NCBI GenBank assembly: GCA_949372955.1
Contig: CASIAX010000008.1
Coordinates: forward strand, 62,001-126,000
Length of the DNA stretch: 64,000 nucleotides
Direction: 5' to 3'
Source of the DNA: SGZJ01 sp949372955
GTDB taxonomy: Bacteria; Bacteroidota; Bacteroidia; Flavobacteriales; Flavobacteriaceae
This document shows, in pieces, positions 9,861-19,050 of this stretch. Each line of letters opens with the position of its first letter. The first letter of the stretch is position 1. The translations under genes and the position numbers were made by a program. The notes beneath the pieces are model-generated. The model was not told where the DNA came from and ran no database searches. It saw only the letters and a list, made by a program, of their open reading frames with translations.

Positions 9861-10712
9861 ATGAAAAAATCAATTTTATTAAGTTTATTAACTGTTTTAA
9901 TTTTAAGTAGTTGTGTTACTAAAAAAGAATACACTTCATTAGAAAACAAACAACGAAACACTCAAGATTTATTAAATACAGCAACTGTAAAATTAAATGC
10001 TTGTATTGAAGAGAAAGTATCAGCAGTAGCATTATCTACCGCTTACAAAGATCAAGTGGATGACTTAAGAAGGACTACTAGAGATTTAATGATCAGTACC
10101 AAGGACTTAACTATATTAACTTCCAAGGGAGCTGATAACCTAGAAAGATCTTTGGAAAGTATGAAAGAAAAAGATTTGAAAATTACAAGACTTCAAGATG
10201 CTGTTAACAAAAAAGATAGTGTAACACTTGCAATTGTAACAAGTCTTAAAAAAGAAATTGGGATAAACGATCCTGACATTGAAGTGAATGTTGAAAAGGG
10301 GGTTGTATTTATTTCTCTATCTGATAAGCTTTTATTCAAGAGTGGAAGCTATGAAGTTACTGATAGAGCAAAAGAAATTCTTGCTAAAGTAGCTACTGTT
10401 GTCAATAGCAAACCTGATTTTGAATGCATGGTTGAAGGTCATACTGATAGTCAATCTTTTCAAAAAGGTGTACTGTTAGACAACTGGGACTTAAGTGTTA
10501 AAAGATCAACATCTATAGTGAGAGTATTAGAAACTTTAGACGTCAATCCACAAAAATTAATTGCAGCAGGAAGAAGTTTTCACGTACCTTTAGTTGATAA
10601 CGAAACCGCTACAAATAGATCAATAAACAGAAGAACGAGAATTGTTATTATGCCAAGAATTGATCAGTTTTATGATATGATTGAGAAAGAAATGAAAAAT
10701 ATGACTGAATAA
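9861..10712 (+). CDS. OmpA-family outer-membrane lipoprotein
   Basis: A 283-residue lipoprotein. The signal peptide ends in the lipobox LSSC with Cys18. A coiled, Lys/Glu-rich linker runs to about 125. The C-terminal OmpA-like peptidoglycan-binding domain covers about 145-270 (LLFKSGSYEV, VEGHTDSQSF, NRRTRIVIMPR). It probably tethers the outer membrane to peptidoglycan. A strong bidirectional terminator follows. It sits after the glycosyltransferase with a 52-base gap, and no clean TAnnTTTG element is seen there. Confidence 0.9.
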   Translation: MKKSILLSLLTVLILSSCVTKKEYTSLENKQRNTQDLLNTATVKLNACIEEKVSAVALSTAYKDQVDDLRRTTRDLMISTKDLTILTSKGADNLERSLESMKEKDLKITRLQDAVNKKDSVTLAIVTSLKKEIGINDPDIEVNVEKGVVFISLSDKLLFKSGSYEVTDRAKEILAKVATVVNSKPDFECMVEGHTDSQSFQKGVLLDNWDLSVKRSTSIVRVLETLDVNPQKLIAAGRSFHVPLVDNETATNRSINRRTRIVIMPRIDQFYDMIEKEMKNMTE

Positions 10713-10731
10713 GCTGTATTATTTATTATAA

Positions 10732-10765
10732 AAAAAGAGGTTTAATTATTATTAAACCTCTTTTT
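10732..10765. terminator. Bidirectional intrinsic terminator between ompA-like gene and uvrD
   Basis: A perfect 15-bp inverted repeat (10732-10746 against 10751-10765) with a TATT loop. Its arms AAAAAGAGGTTTAAT and ATTAAACCTCTTTTT give an A-run on one side and a T-run on the other, so it can stop transcription from both convergent genes. Confidence 0.88.
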
Positions 10766-13051
10766 TTATGCTATAATTTTAAGTTTAGCAAACCTTAATA
10801 ATAACTTTTTCATACCTCCATTTTCAAAATTAATTTCAGCTTTAATATCAGCTGCTCTACCCTCAATATTAATAACCTCTCCTTTTCCGAATCTAATGTG
10901 TTCAACAATATTTCCGACAGTAAGTTTGTTGTCAAATAAATTAATATTAGCAGGACTTTGTTGAACTTTCTTAAAATTCCCTTTAGGACTAGGCTTTGGA
11001 GTTACTTTCTTAAACCTTAATTTATTAAAACTTGGTTCGTTACTTGATTTACTATGGATTAAGGGTTTAAATTTATTTTCATTAACAGAAGTTAAAATCT
11101 CTAAATATTCTTCATTTATTTCTTCAATAAACCTGCTAGGTTCAGAATCTGTTAATTTCCCCCATCTATATCTTGAAAGAGCATAAGATAAATAAGCTTC
11201 TTTTTCTGCCCTTGTTAAAGCTACGTAGAATAATCTTCTTTCTTCTTCTAAATCATTTCTAGAATTTAAATTCATAGCACTTGGAAATAGATTTTCTTCT
11301 AAACCAACAATATAGACAACTGGAAACTCTAAACCTTTAGCAAGATGTATTGTCATTAAAGCTACCTTGTTTGTGTCCTGATCATCCTTATCTAAATCTG
11401 TAGCTAATGCCACATCCTCCAAAAACTCGCTAATTGAGCCAGTTGACTCAGGAACTTCTCTTTGAACCTCAACAAAATCCTTGATACCATTAAGCATTTC
11501 TTCAATATTTTGAATTTTTGCCTGATCTTCGATTGATGTTAATGAGCTATAGGTTTTAATTATTCCTGTATCATTAACTACATCATTAGCGATATCAAAA
11601 GCATTCTTATTTTTTGCTGAAATTTTGAAAGACTCAATTAGGTTAATGAAATTAATTATTTTTAATTTTATGCCAGAACTAATGTTTAAATGTAAATCTT
11701 GTGATCTTTTACACAAATCATACAAAGAGATATTTAAATTATTAGCCTCAATTAACAATTTATTAATTGTTGTTTGACCAATACCTCTTGCTGGAAAATT
11801 AATAACTCTCTTAAAAGCCTCCTCATCATTTTCATTGATAATTAAGCGTAAATAAGCTAGTACGTCCTTTATTTCTTTTCTCTGATAAAATGATAATCCA
11901 CCATAAACTCTGTATGGAATATTTCTTTTTCTTAATGAATCCTCAAAAGATCTTGATTGCGCGTTTGTTCTATATAAAATAGCAAAATCTTTATTTTGAA
12001 GTTGCTTAGAGTTCTTGTTTTCAAAAATTGAACTAGCAACAAACCTACCCTCATCACCATCAGTTAACAACCTGTTGACTTTAATTTTATTTCCCTCAGC
12101 ATTATCTGTCCAAACAACCTTGTCTAATCTTTTTTGATTCTTTTCAATTAAACTATTTGCAGCTTTAACTATGTTTTTTGTAGATCTATAGTTTTGCTCA
12201 AGTTTGAAGGTTTTTACATCATCATAATCTTTTTGAAAATTTAAAATATTATTAATATTAGCTCCTCTAAATCCGTATATGCTCTGGGCATCATCCCCTA
12301 CTACACATATGTTTTGAAACTTATCAGATAGAGCTTTTACAATTAAGTATTGAGAGTGATTTGTATCTTGATATTCATCAACAAGAACATACTTAAACAT
12401 ATTCTGATACTTTGATAAAACTTCAGGAAACCTAGTTAATAATTCATTTGTTTTTAGTAATAAATCGTCAAAATCCATTGCTCCAGATTTAAAACATCTA
12501 TTTACATACTCTGTATAAATATCTATAAGCTTAGGTCTTCTAGCCTGTCTATCTGCTTCGATTAATTCATTATTTGAATTATAAGCCTTCACAGTAATAA
12601 GGTTGTTCTTATAACTTGAAATTCTAGAATAAATCTGTTTATATTTATATATTTCTTTATCAAGATTTAATTCAGTTATAATTGATGAAACTAATCTCTG
12701 AGAATCTTGAGTGTCATAAATTGTAAAGTTTGTAGGGTAACCAAGTTTATCAGCTTCAATTCTTAGTATTTTAGCAAAAACAGAATGAAAAGTACCGATC
12801 CATAAATTTTTCGATTCATTATCTTCTAACATTGAAGAAATTCTTTCTTTCATTTCTTTAGCCGCTTTGTTGGTAAAGGTTAGAGCTAAAATATTAAATG
12901 CATCGACTCCTTTACTCATCAAGTAAGCAATCTTGTAAGTTAGTACTCTAGTTTTACCTGAACCTGCACCAGCTATAACAATCATTGGTCCATCAGTCTG
13001 TAGAGTCGGCTCTAATTGAGATTTATTTAAATTCTTTAGTAGATTATTCAA
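10766..13051 (-). CDS. uvrD: UvrD/PcrA-type ATP-dependent DNA helicase
   Basis: A 761-residue superfamily 1A 3'-5' helicase acting in excision repair and at stalled replication or transcription complexes. Visible motifs are GAGSGKT at 28-34 (Walker A), DEYQDTN (motif II), GDDAQSIYGFRGA (motif III), QNYRST (motif IV) and MTIHLAKGLEFPVVYIVGLEENLFP (motif V region). The C-terminal ~50 residues resemble the PcrA Tudor-like RNA-polymerase-interacting domain (VGNIVEHIRFGKGEVINIEG). It is divergent from recG, with 140 AT-rich bases between them. The length is normal. Confidence 0.95.
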   Translation of the reverse strand: MNNLLKNLNKSQLEPTLQTDGPMIVIAGAGSGKTRVLTYKIAYLMSKGVDAFNILALTFTNKAAKEMKERISSMLEDNESKNLWIGTFHSVFAKILRIEADKLGYPTNFTIYDTQDSQRLVSSIITELNLDKEIYKYKQIYSRISSYKNNLITVKAYNSNNELIEADRQARRPKLIDIYTEYVNRCFKSGAMDFDDLLLKTNELLTRFPEVLSKYQNMFKYVLVDEYQDTNHSQYLIVKALSDKFQNICVVGDDAQSIYGFRGANINNILNFQKDYDDVKTFKLEQNYRSTKNIVKAANSLIEKNQKRLDKVVWTDNAEGNKIKVNRLLTDGDEGRFVASSIFENKNSKQLQNKDFAILYRTNAQSRSFEDSLRKRNIPYRVYGGLSFYQRKEIKDVLAYLRLIINENDEEAFKRVINFPARGIGQTTINKLLIEANNLNISLYDLCKRSQDLHLNISSGIKLKIINFINLIESFKISAKNKNAFDIANDVVNDTGIIKTYSSLTSIEDQAKIQNIEEMLNGIKDFVEVQREVPESTGSISEFLEDVALATDLDKDDQDTNKVALMTIHLAKGLEFPVVYIVGLEENLFPSAMNLNSRNDLEEERRLFYVALTRAEKEAYLSYALSRYRWGKLTDSEPSRFIEEINEEYLEILTSVNENKFKPLIHSKSSNEPSFNKLRFKKVTPKPSPKGNFKKVQQSPANINLFDNKLTVGNIVEHIRFGKGEVINIEGRAADIKAEINFENGGMKKLLLRFAKLKIIA

Positions 13052-13191
13052 TGATAAAATTTTTAAAAGTGAATTTAGATAATGTATGGGATATTATAAT
13101 AATTTATAACTATTAATTATGAACAATTTAATATCAATATTTAATATTGTAATTAATGTAAATAAGATAAAAAAATATTATTTTTATTTCA

Positions 13192-15297
13192 ATGAATTCT
13201 AATTTACTAAATACACCAATTGATTACCTAAAAGGTCTTGGAGCCAGCAGGTCTCAAATAATAAAAAAAGAATTAAACATCTTTGATTATAAAGACTTAG
13301 CAAATTTTTTTCCTAAAAGATACTTAGATAAATCAAAATATTATAAGATAAAAGACTTACCCAAATTCAGTTGCGACGTACAAATAATTGGTGAAATTTC
13401 AAATATTACTGAAATTGGCATTGGAAGAAAAAAAAGATTGGTTGCATATTTTTTTGATGGAGAAGATGAAATTGAATTGATATGGTTTAAATCTATAAAG
13501 TGGTTAAAAAAAAGCTTAAGCTTAAATACTAAATACATAATATTTGGTAAACTTAGCTTCTTTGCAAATAAAGTATCTATTCCACATCCAGAACTAGAAC
13601 TATTTAAATCTGAAAACCTTAAGTTAAGAGCTAAACTACAGCCTATATATCCCTCAACAGAAGCTTTAATTAAAAAAGGGATTAGTAATAAAGTGATTTC
13701 TAACTTAGTTAAAATCCTGCTCTTTGATATAAAAATAAAATTTAAAGAAACTGTTCCTGATTACTTAATAGATGAATTAAAACTATTAGATAAAAACAGT
13801 GCTATTTATAATGTTCATTTTCCTGAAAATAACGAGCTATTATCAGAGTCAATAAGAAGATTGAAATTTGAAGAATTACTTTTTCTACAGTTACAATTGT
13901 TAAAAAAAAACATATATAGAAAAGACAAAATCAAAGGATATAATTTTAATATTGTAGGAAATAATTTTAATAAGTTTTATAATGATGTTTTAAGCTTTGA
14001 ATTAACTAACGCTCAAAAGAAAGTCTTAAAAGAAATTAGAAATGATTTAGGTAGTAAAGCCCAAATGAATAGGTTACTTCAAGGTGATGTGGGCTCTGGT
14101 AAAACCATAATAGCGTTCATGACAATTTTAATAGCATTAGATAATGGGTATCAAACTTGCTTAATGGCTCCTACTGAAATTTTGTCAGTACAACACTATG
14201 AAGGGTTTTTATCCATGTCTAAATTACTGAATATCAATATAGTATTACTTACAGGATCAACTAAAGCTTCAATAAAAAAAACAATATACAGGTCCTTGGA
14301 AAGTGGCGAAATAGATATCATAATTGGGACACATTCATTAATTCAAGACAAAGTAAAATTCAAAAATTTAGGCCTTGCCATAATTGATGAACAACATAAA
14401 TTTGGAGTAGCTCAAAGAAGTAAATTATGGGCAAAAAGCACAACCCCTCCACATATTCTAATAATGACCGCCACACCGATTCCAAGAACATTAGCTATGA
14501 GTGCTTATGGAGACCTCGACATATCTTTAATTGACGAATTACCCCCAGGTAGACGAGAAATCACTACTGTTCATAGATATGACAACAACAGACTGAGTGT
14601 ATTCGCATTTATTAGAGATCAAATAAATGAAGGCAGACAAGTCTATGTTGTATACCCATTGATTGAAGAAAGTAAAAACATGGATTTTAAAGATCTAATA
14701 GACGGTTACGAAAGTCTTTCTAGAGAGTTTAAACAACCTAGGTATCAAATATCTATAGTACATGGCAAAATGAAAGCCCAAGACAAAGAGTTTGAAATGA
14801 AAAGGTTTGAAAATAAAGAAACTCAAATACTAATAGCCACTACTGTCATTGAAGTTGGGGTTAACATACCCAATGCTTCAGTAATGATAATTGAAAGTTC
14901 AGAAAGGTTTGGTCTATCCCAACTACATCAATTAAGAGGAAGAGTCGGAAGAGGTATACACAAAAGCTACTGTATATTAATGTCTGGAAGTAAACTTAGT
15001 AACGAAAGTAGATTAAGAATCAAAACTATGACCGAGACTAATAATGGTTTCATAATTGCTGAAAAAGATTTAGAAATAAGAGGACCTGGAGATATAATGG
15101 GAACTCAGCAAAGCGGGGTGATTACTCTTAAAATTGCAGATTTAATATCGGACCAAGAAATACTAATTTATGCACGAAAATGTGCAAAAAAAATACTTAC
15201 AGATGATAAAGATCTTTTAGACGGAAAAAATAGTAAATTATTGAAGACCTACAACCACATATCTAAAAACAATGACCTATGGAGCTATATAGGGTAA
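13192..15297 (+). CDS. recG: ATP-dependent DNA helicase RecG
   Basis: A 701-residue superfamily 2 branched-DNA translocase that regresses stalled forks and processes Holliday and R-loop structures. The N-terminal wedge/OB region includes GLGASRSQIIKKELNIF. Helicase motifs are GDVGSGKT at about 298-305, DEQHKFG at about 399, MTATPIPRTLAM, and QLRGRVGRG. The TRG-like C-terminal region includes EIRGPGDIMGTQQSG. Start ATG 13192 gives the expected short N-terminus. It is convergent with the next gene, 12 bases apart. Confidence 0.95.
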   Translation: MNSNLLNTPIDYLKGLGASRSQIIKKELNIFDYKDLANFFPKRYLDKSKYYKIKDLPKFSCDVQIIGEISNITEIGIGRKKRLVAYFFDGEDEIELIWFKSIKWLKKSLSLNTKYIIFGKLSFFANKVSIPHPELELFKSENLKLRAKLQPIYPSTEALIKKGISNKVISNLVKILLFDIKIKFKETVPDYLIDELKLLDKNSAIYNVHFPENNELLSESIRRLKFEELLFLQLQLLKKNIYRKDKIKGYNFNIVGNNFNKFYNDVLSFELTNAQKKVLKEIRNDLGSKAQMNRLLQGDVGSGKTIIAFMTILIALDNGYQTCLMAPTEILSVQHYEGFLSMSKLLNINIVLLTGSTKASIKKTIYRSLESGEIDIIIGTHSLIQDKVKFKNLGLAIIDEQHKFGVAQRSKLWAKSTTPPHILIMTATPIPRTLAMSAYGDLDISLIDELPPGRREITTVHRYDNNRLSVFAFIRDQINEGRQVYVVYPLIEESKNMDFKDLIDGYESLSREFKQPRYQISIVHGKMKAQDKEFEMKRFENKETQILIATTVIEVGVNIPNASVMIIESSERFGLSQLHQLRGRVGRGIHKSYCILMSGSKLSNESRLRIKTMTETNNGFIIAEKDLEIRGPGDIMGTQQSGVITLKIADLISDQEILIYARKCAKKILTDDKDLLDGKNSKLLKTYNHISKNNDLWSYIG

Positions 15298-15309
15298 TTA
15301 ATAAATTTT

Positions 15310-16518
15310 TTAGTTAGTAGTCATACTTTTAATCGTTTTATCAAATTCTTTAACAAATTCAAGATACTTCTCACCTGTAGCAGGTCCATTAAATCCAGTA
15401 TGGATTTTAATAACTTCCTTATTTCTGTCTAAAAAAATAGTAGTTGGGTATGAAATTATATTATTAAGCATTGGAAATTTCTCTAATGCTTTTTCCTTAT
15501 CAGAACTTCCATACTGCACTAATAAAATCGGATAATTAATTTTAAGCTCGTTTTTTAATTTCAATATACTCTTCAACGCCCTCCCTTTAGTTTTTGCATA
15601 CTCAAAAGCAAGAGCAACAAACTCAATATCTTTTAAATCATTCTCTTTAATATAATCGACATAAAATTTAGATTCATCAAGACAATTAGGACACCAACTA
15701 CCCATAAATTGTATAACCATAGATTTACCGTCATAAAAATCATCATCAATTGAGATTAATTTACCCACAGTATTTTCATAAGAAAAATCAAACTTTTGGC
15801 TATTGTTTTTTAAAGAGGTTAAACTATATTCATCTGCTAGTTCAAAATCATTATCTAAAACACCTTCTATTATCGTTTTAGAGTGGTTTCCTGCGTACAA
15901 AACGCCCTTTACACTATCATTACTCAACTCAGCTTCTAAAAGATAAGCTCTTGACCCGTTAAATGTTGACAAAAAAATATTACCAGCTTTATAACCACCA
16001 TGCATAAATCCATAATCTCCAGTATTTGTTCTAAATGTAGCGCCAATTTCATTCTGTCCGATAGAATTAAATAAACCGATTGAAGAAGATTCATTATCCT
16101 TATCAGGACTAAAAGTAAACTTCCATCTATTTGTGATTAATTTTTTATTTTCTTCAAAATCAATATCAAAACGCTTCGTACTTTCATAAGAATTAAAAGG
16201 AACCACCCTATCTAAACTCTCAATAACAAAAACGCCATCAATTTTGTCATCAGTCAAAACCCCTTTAATATAGCCCTCAAAAACTTTTGAATTTATAAAA
16301 ATTGAATCTCGTGAATACTTTATTGAAAACTCAACTATTTCTGATGAATTTTTAACAACAAGTGTACTATCATTAATTACAGAAAAATTAAATGGCAAGA
16401 ATTTATCTTTATCAACTTCAAGCTTACCAACATAATCAACCAGATTTAGTTGCTCGCTAAAACCTGAATTACAGGATGTTATAAAAATTAAACTAATTAC
16501 AAAAATAATATATCGCAT
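15310..16518 (-). CDS. TlpA-like thioredoxin-fold lipoprotein
   Basis: The preferred start is ATG 16518, which gives a 402-residue protein beginning MRYIIFVISLIFITSC, a lipoprotein signal with Cys16. The alternative start at 16545 would put nine charged residues in front of the signal. The middle of the protein is a beta-rich domain of unknown role (about 20-250), as in several Bacteroidota TlpA/ResA-like proteins. The C-terminal thioredoxin domain has an intact CPNC redox pair at about 276-279 and the cis-Pro region SYPTTIFLD. It is probably a periplasmic or outer-membrane thiol-disulfide reductase. It is divergent from pheT. Confidence 0.85.
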   Translation of the reverse strand: MRYIIFVISLIFITSCNSGFSEQLNLVDYVGKLEVDKDKFLPFNFSVINDSTLVVKNSSEIVEFSIKYSRDSIFINSKVFEGYIKGVLTDDKIDGVFVIESLDRVVPFNSYESTKRFDIDFEENKKLITNRWKFTFSPDKDNESSSIGLFNSIGQNEIGATFRTNTGDYGFMHGGYKAGNIFLSTFNGSRAYLLEAELSNDSVKGVLYAGNHSKTIIEGVLDNDFELADEYSLTSLKNNSQKFDFSYENTVGKLISIDDDFYDGKSMVIQFMGSWCPNCLDESKFYVDYIKENDLKDIEFVALAFEYAKTKGRALKSILKLKNELKINYPILLVQYGSSDKEKALEKFPMLNNIISYPTTIFLDRNKEVIKIHTGFNGPATGEKYLEFVKEFDKTIKSMTTN

Positions 16519-16597
16519 TGTTATTTTTATTTTAAAGATCATCAAAAACTTGTGATTAAAAAAAACTTATTCAATTTCATTACAAACTTAGTATTAT

Positions 16598-16605
16598 TAT
16601 ATTTG
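16598..16605 (+). promoter_or_regulatory. Predicted -7 element upstream of pheT
   Basis: TATATTTG matches TAnnTTTG and ends 18 bases before the pheT ATG. A convincing TTG at -33 is not present (TTTC at about 16575-16578 is the nearest), so confidence is moderate. Confidence 0.45.
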
Positions 16606-16623
16606 TATTCTTAAATAGAAATA

Positions 16624-19050
16624 ATGAAAATATCTTACAATTGGATAAAGCAATTTATTAACCTAAAAGACAATACTGAAGATACATCACAGCTATTAAC
16701 AGAGCTAGGGCTTGAAGTCGAAGGTATCTCTAAATTTGAATCTATTAAGGGAGGATTGAACAATATAATTGTTGGAAAAATTTTATCATGTGAAAAACAC
16801 CCTAATGCTGACAGATTAAAAGTTACAACAGTTGATGTAGGTGGAGATGATAATATTCAAATTGTATGTGGAGCTCCAAACGTTGAATTAGGACAAACGG
16901 TTGCTGTTGCAATGGTAGGTGCTAAACTTTACTTCAATGATGATGAAGTAATTATTAAAAAAAGTAAGATAAGAGGAGAAAATAGCCAAGGGATGATTTG
17001 CGCTGAAGATGAGCTTGGTTTAGGTAGTTCCCATGATGGAATCATAGTATTTAAAAAAGAACACAAACCTGGAACTTTAGTTAATAAAATTTATAATATT
17101 GAAAATGATTATGTTTTTGATATAGGGCTAACCCCTAACAGAGCTGACGCTATGAGTCATCTTGGTGTTGCTAGAGACTTAAAGGTAGGTTTAATGCAAA
17201 AAGGAGTTAACCTAGAATTAATTACGCCTTCAGTCAGTGATTTTAACATAGATAACAGAGCTATTAATTTAAAGTTAGATGTTCAAGATTCAAAAAAAGC
17301 ACCTAGATATTGTGGTATTGTAATTAATAATATTAAAGTTCAGCAGTCCCCAGATTGGCTAAAAAATCGGCTAAAATCTATTGATTTAACTCCTGTTAAC
17401 AATATTGTTGATATAACTAATTATGTCCTCCATGATTTAGGACAGCCTTTACATGCATTCGATTACGATAGCATAGTCGATGATAAAATAAAAGTAGCAA
17501 CATTAAAAAAAGGAACAAAGTTTATAACTCTAGACGGAATTGAAAGAGAACTAACAGATTCAGACCTAATGATATGTAGTGGAGACAAGCCGCTGTGTAT
17601 GGCAGGTCTGTATGGAGGTATTAATTCAGGAGTTAAAGACTCAACTAAATCAATCTTGCTAGAAAGCGCCTATTTTGATCCTATAACAATAAGAAAGTCA
17701 GCTAAACATCACGGAATTAATACAGATGCATCTTATAGGTTTGAAAGAGGAATAGACCCTAACATCACAAAATATGCATTAAAAAGAGCTGCTATTTTAA
17801 TTAAAGAAATCTGCGGTGGAATAATCTCTAGTGAAATAGAGGATTTATACCCACAAAAATTTGATGACTTTGAAGTTCTTTTAAATTACGATCAAATAGA
17901 TAGACTAATTGGTCAAAAAATAGATCATGAAACTATAAAGGAAATTTTAACATCTTTAGACATAAAGATTAACAGCATTACCGAAACTCGGCTTGGATTA
18001 AGTATTCCTTATTATAGAAATGATGTTCAAAGAGAAGCTGATGTGATCGAAGAGATTCTAAGAGTTTACGGTTACAACAACATAAAGTCAAACCACAAGC
18101 TTAACTCATCTATAAATGGTATTAAACTCTTTTCAGAACACAATATTCAAAATTCAATTAGTGACATGTTGGTTTCTTATGGGTATTATGAAATAATGAC
18201 TAACTCATTAACTTCTCCAGAGTTTAGCATTATCAGTGATGATAATCAAGAAGAAAATGATATTAAAATAATAAATTCATTAAGTCTTGACTTATCCGTC
18301 TTAAGACAAAGCATGCTATTTTCCGGATTAGAAGTAACATCACATAATATAAACAGGAAACAGTCTGATTTAAAATTATTTGAATTTGGTAAAACCTATA
18401 AGAATACTGATGAGAAAAGGGTTGAATCTAAAAAATTAGCACTTTATATCACGGGTAAAGTAACAAAGAAAAACTGGAATTCAAATGAAGTTAAAACTGA
18501 CTATTATTACACAAAAGGAATAGTCATATCTCTATTAGAAAAATTAGGGATTAACTATACAATTTCAAAATCATCTACTTTATTAAACTTAAACGAGGGA
18601 GAGTCTTTATTTTTAGGAAATAAAGAGATTGTAACTTACGGGTCAGTAAAAAATCAAATATTAAATAGTTTTAACATAGATCAAGATGTGTTTTATGCTG
18701 AATTTAATTGGGATACAATCGTATCAATAACAAGTAACAAAGCTATTCATGTGAATGAAATACCTAAATACCCTGAAGTAACAAGAGATTTATCGATGCT
18801 TTTAGATGAAAATGTAGATTTCGAATCAATCTATAAATCATGTATTAAGATAGATAAAAAGTTAATCAAAGAGGTAAGCTTATTTGATGTTTACCAAGGA
18901 GACAAATTACCCACAAATAAAAAAAGTTACGGAATTAGCCTTAATATATCCAGTAATGAAAAAACATTATCTGATAAAGAAATAGATAATCTAATGAATA
19001 AAATAATAAAGAGTTTACAGCTAAACTTTGGTGCAGAATTAAGAAATTAA
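16624..19050 (+). CDS. pheT: Phenylalanyl-tRNA synthetase beta subunit
   Basis: An 808-residue beta chain of the alpha2-beta2 PheRS. It starts MKISYNWIKQFI. The EMAP-like tRNA-binding domain lies at about 40-150 (VGKILSCEKHPNADRLKVTTVDVG, IVCGAPN). The B3/B4 editing domain contains LTPVNNIVDITNYVLHDLGQPLHAFD. The B5 domain follows, then the core and a C-terminal anticodon-binding FDX-ACB domain (YPEVTRDLSML). pheS is not adjacent, so the subunits are encoded apart. Its stop overlaps the convergent ABC-F gene by 4 bases. Confidence 0.96.
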   Translation: MKISYNWIKQFINLKDNTEDTSQLLTELGLEVEGISKFESIKGGLNNIIVGKILSCEKHPNADRLKVTTVDVGGDDNIQIVCGAPNVELGQTVAVAMVGAKLYFNDDEVIIKKSKIRGENSQGMICAEDELGLGSSHDGIIVFKKEHKPGTLVNKIYNIENDYVFDIGLTPNRADAMSHLGVARDLKVGLMQKGVNLELITPSVSDFNIDNRAINLKLDVQDSKKAPRYCGIVINNIKVQQSPDWLKNRLKSIDLTPVNNIVDITNYVLHDLGQPLHAFDYDSIVDDKIKVATLKKGTKFITLDGIERELTDSDLMICSGDKPLCMAGLYGGINSGVKDSTKSILLESAYFDPITIRKSAKHHGINTDASYRFERGIDPNITKYALKRAAILIKEICGGIISSEIEDLYPQKFDDFEVLLNYDQIDRLIGQKIDHETIKEILTSLDIKINSITETRLGLSIPYYRNDVQREADVIEEILRVYGYNNIKSNHKLNSSINGIKLFSEHNIQNSISDMLVSYGYYEIMTNSLTSPEFSIISDDNQEENDIKIINSLSLDLSVLRQSMLFSGLEVTSHNINRKQSDLKLFEFGKTYKNTDEKRVESKKLALYITGKVTKKNWNSNEVKTDYYYTKGIVISLLEKLGINYTISKSSTLLNLNEGESLFLGNKEIVTYGSVKNQILNSFNIDQDVFYAEFNWDTIVSITSNKAIHVNEIPKYPEVTRDLSMLLDENVDFESIYKSCIKIDKKLIKEVSLFDVYQGDKLPTNKKSYGISLNISSNEKTLSDKEIDNLMNKIIKSLQLNFGAELRN

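Noticed and set aside
13052..13191. A regulatory RNA or small gene between uvrD and recG
   Set aside because: The 140 bases are very AT-rich with no stable hairpin, conserved RNA motif or credible short frame; only promoters are likely.
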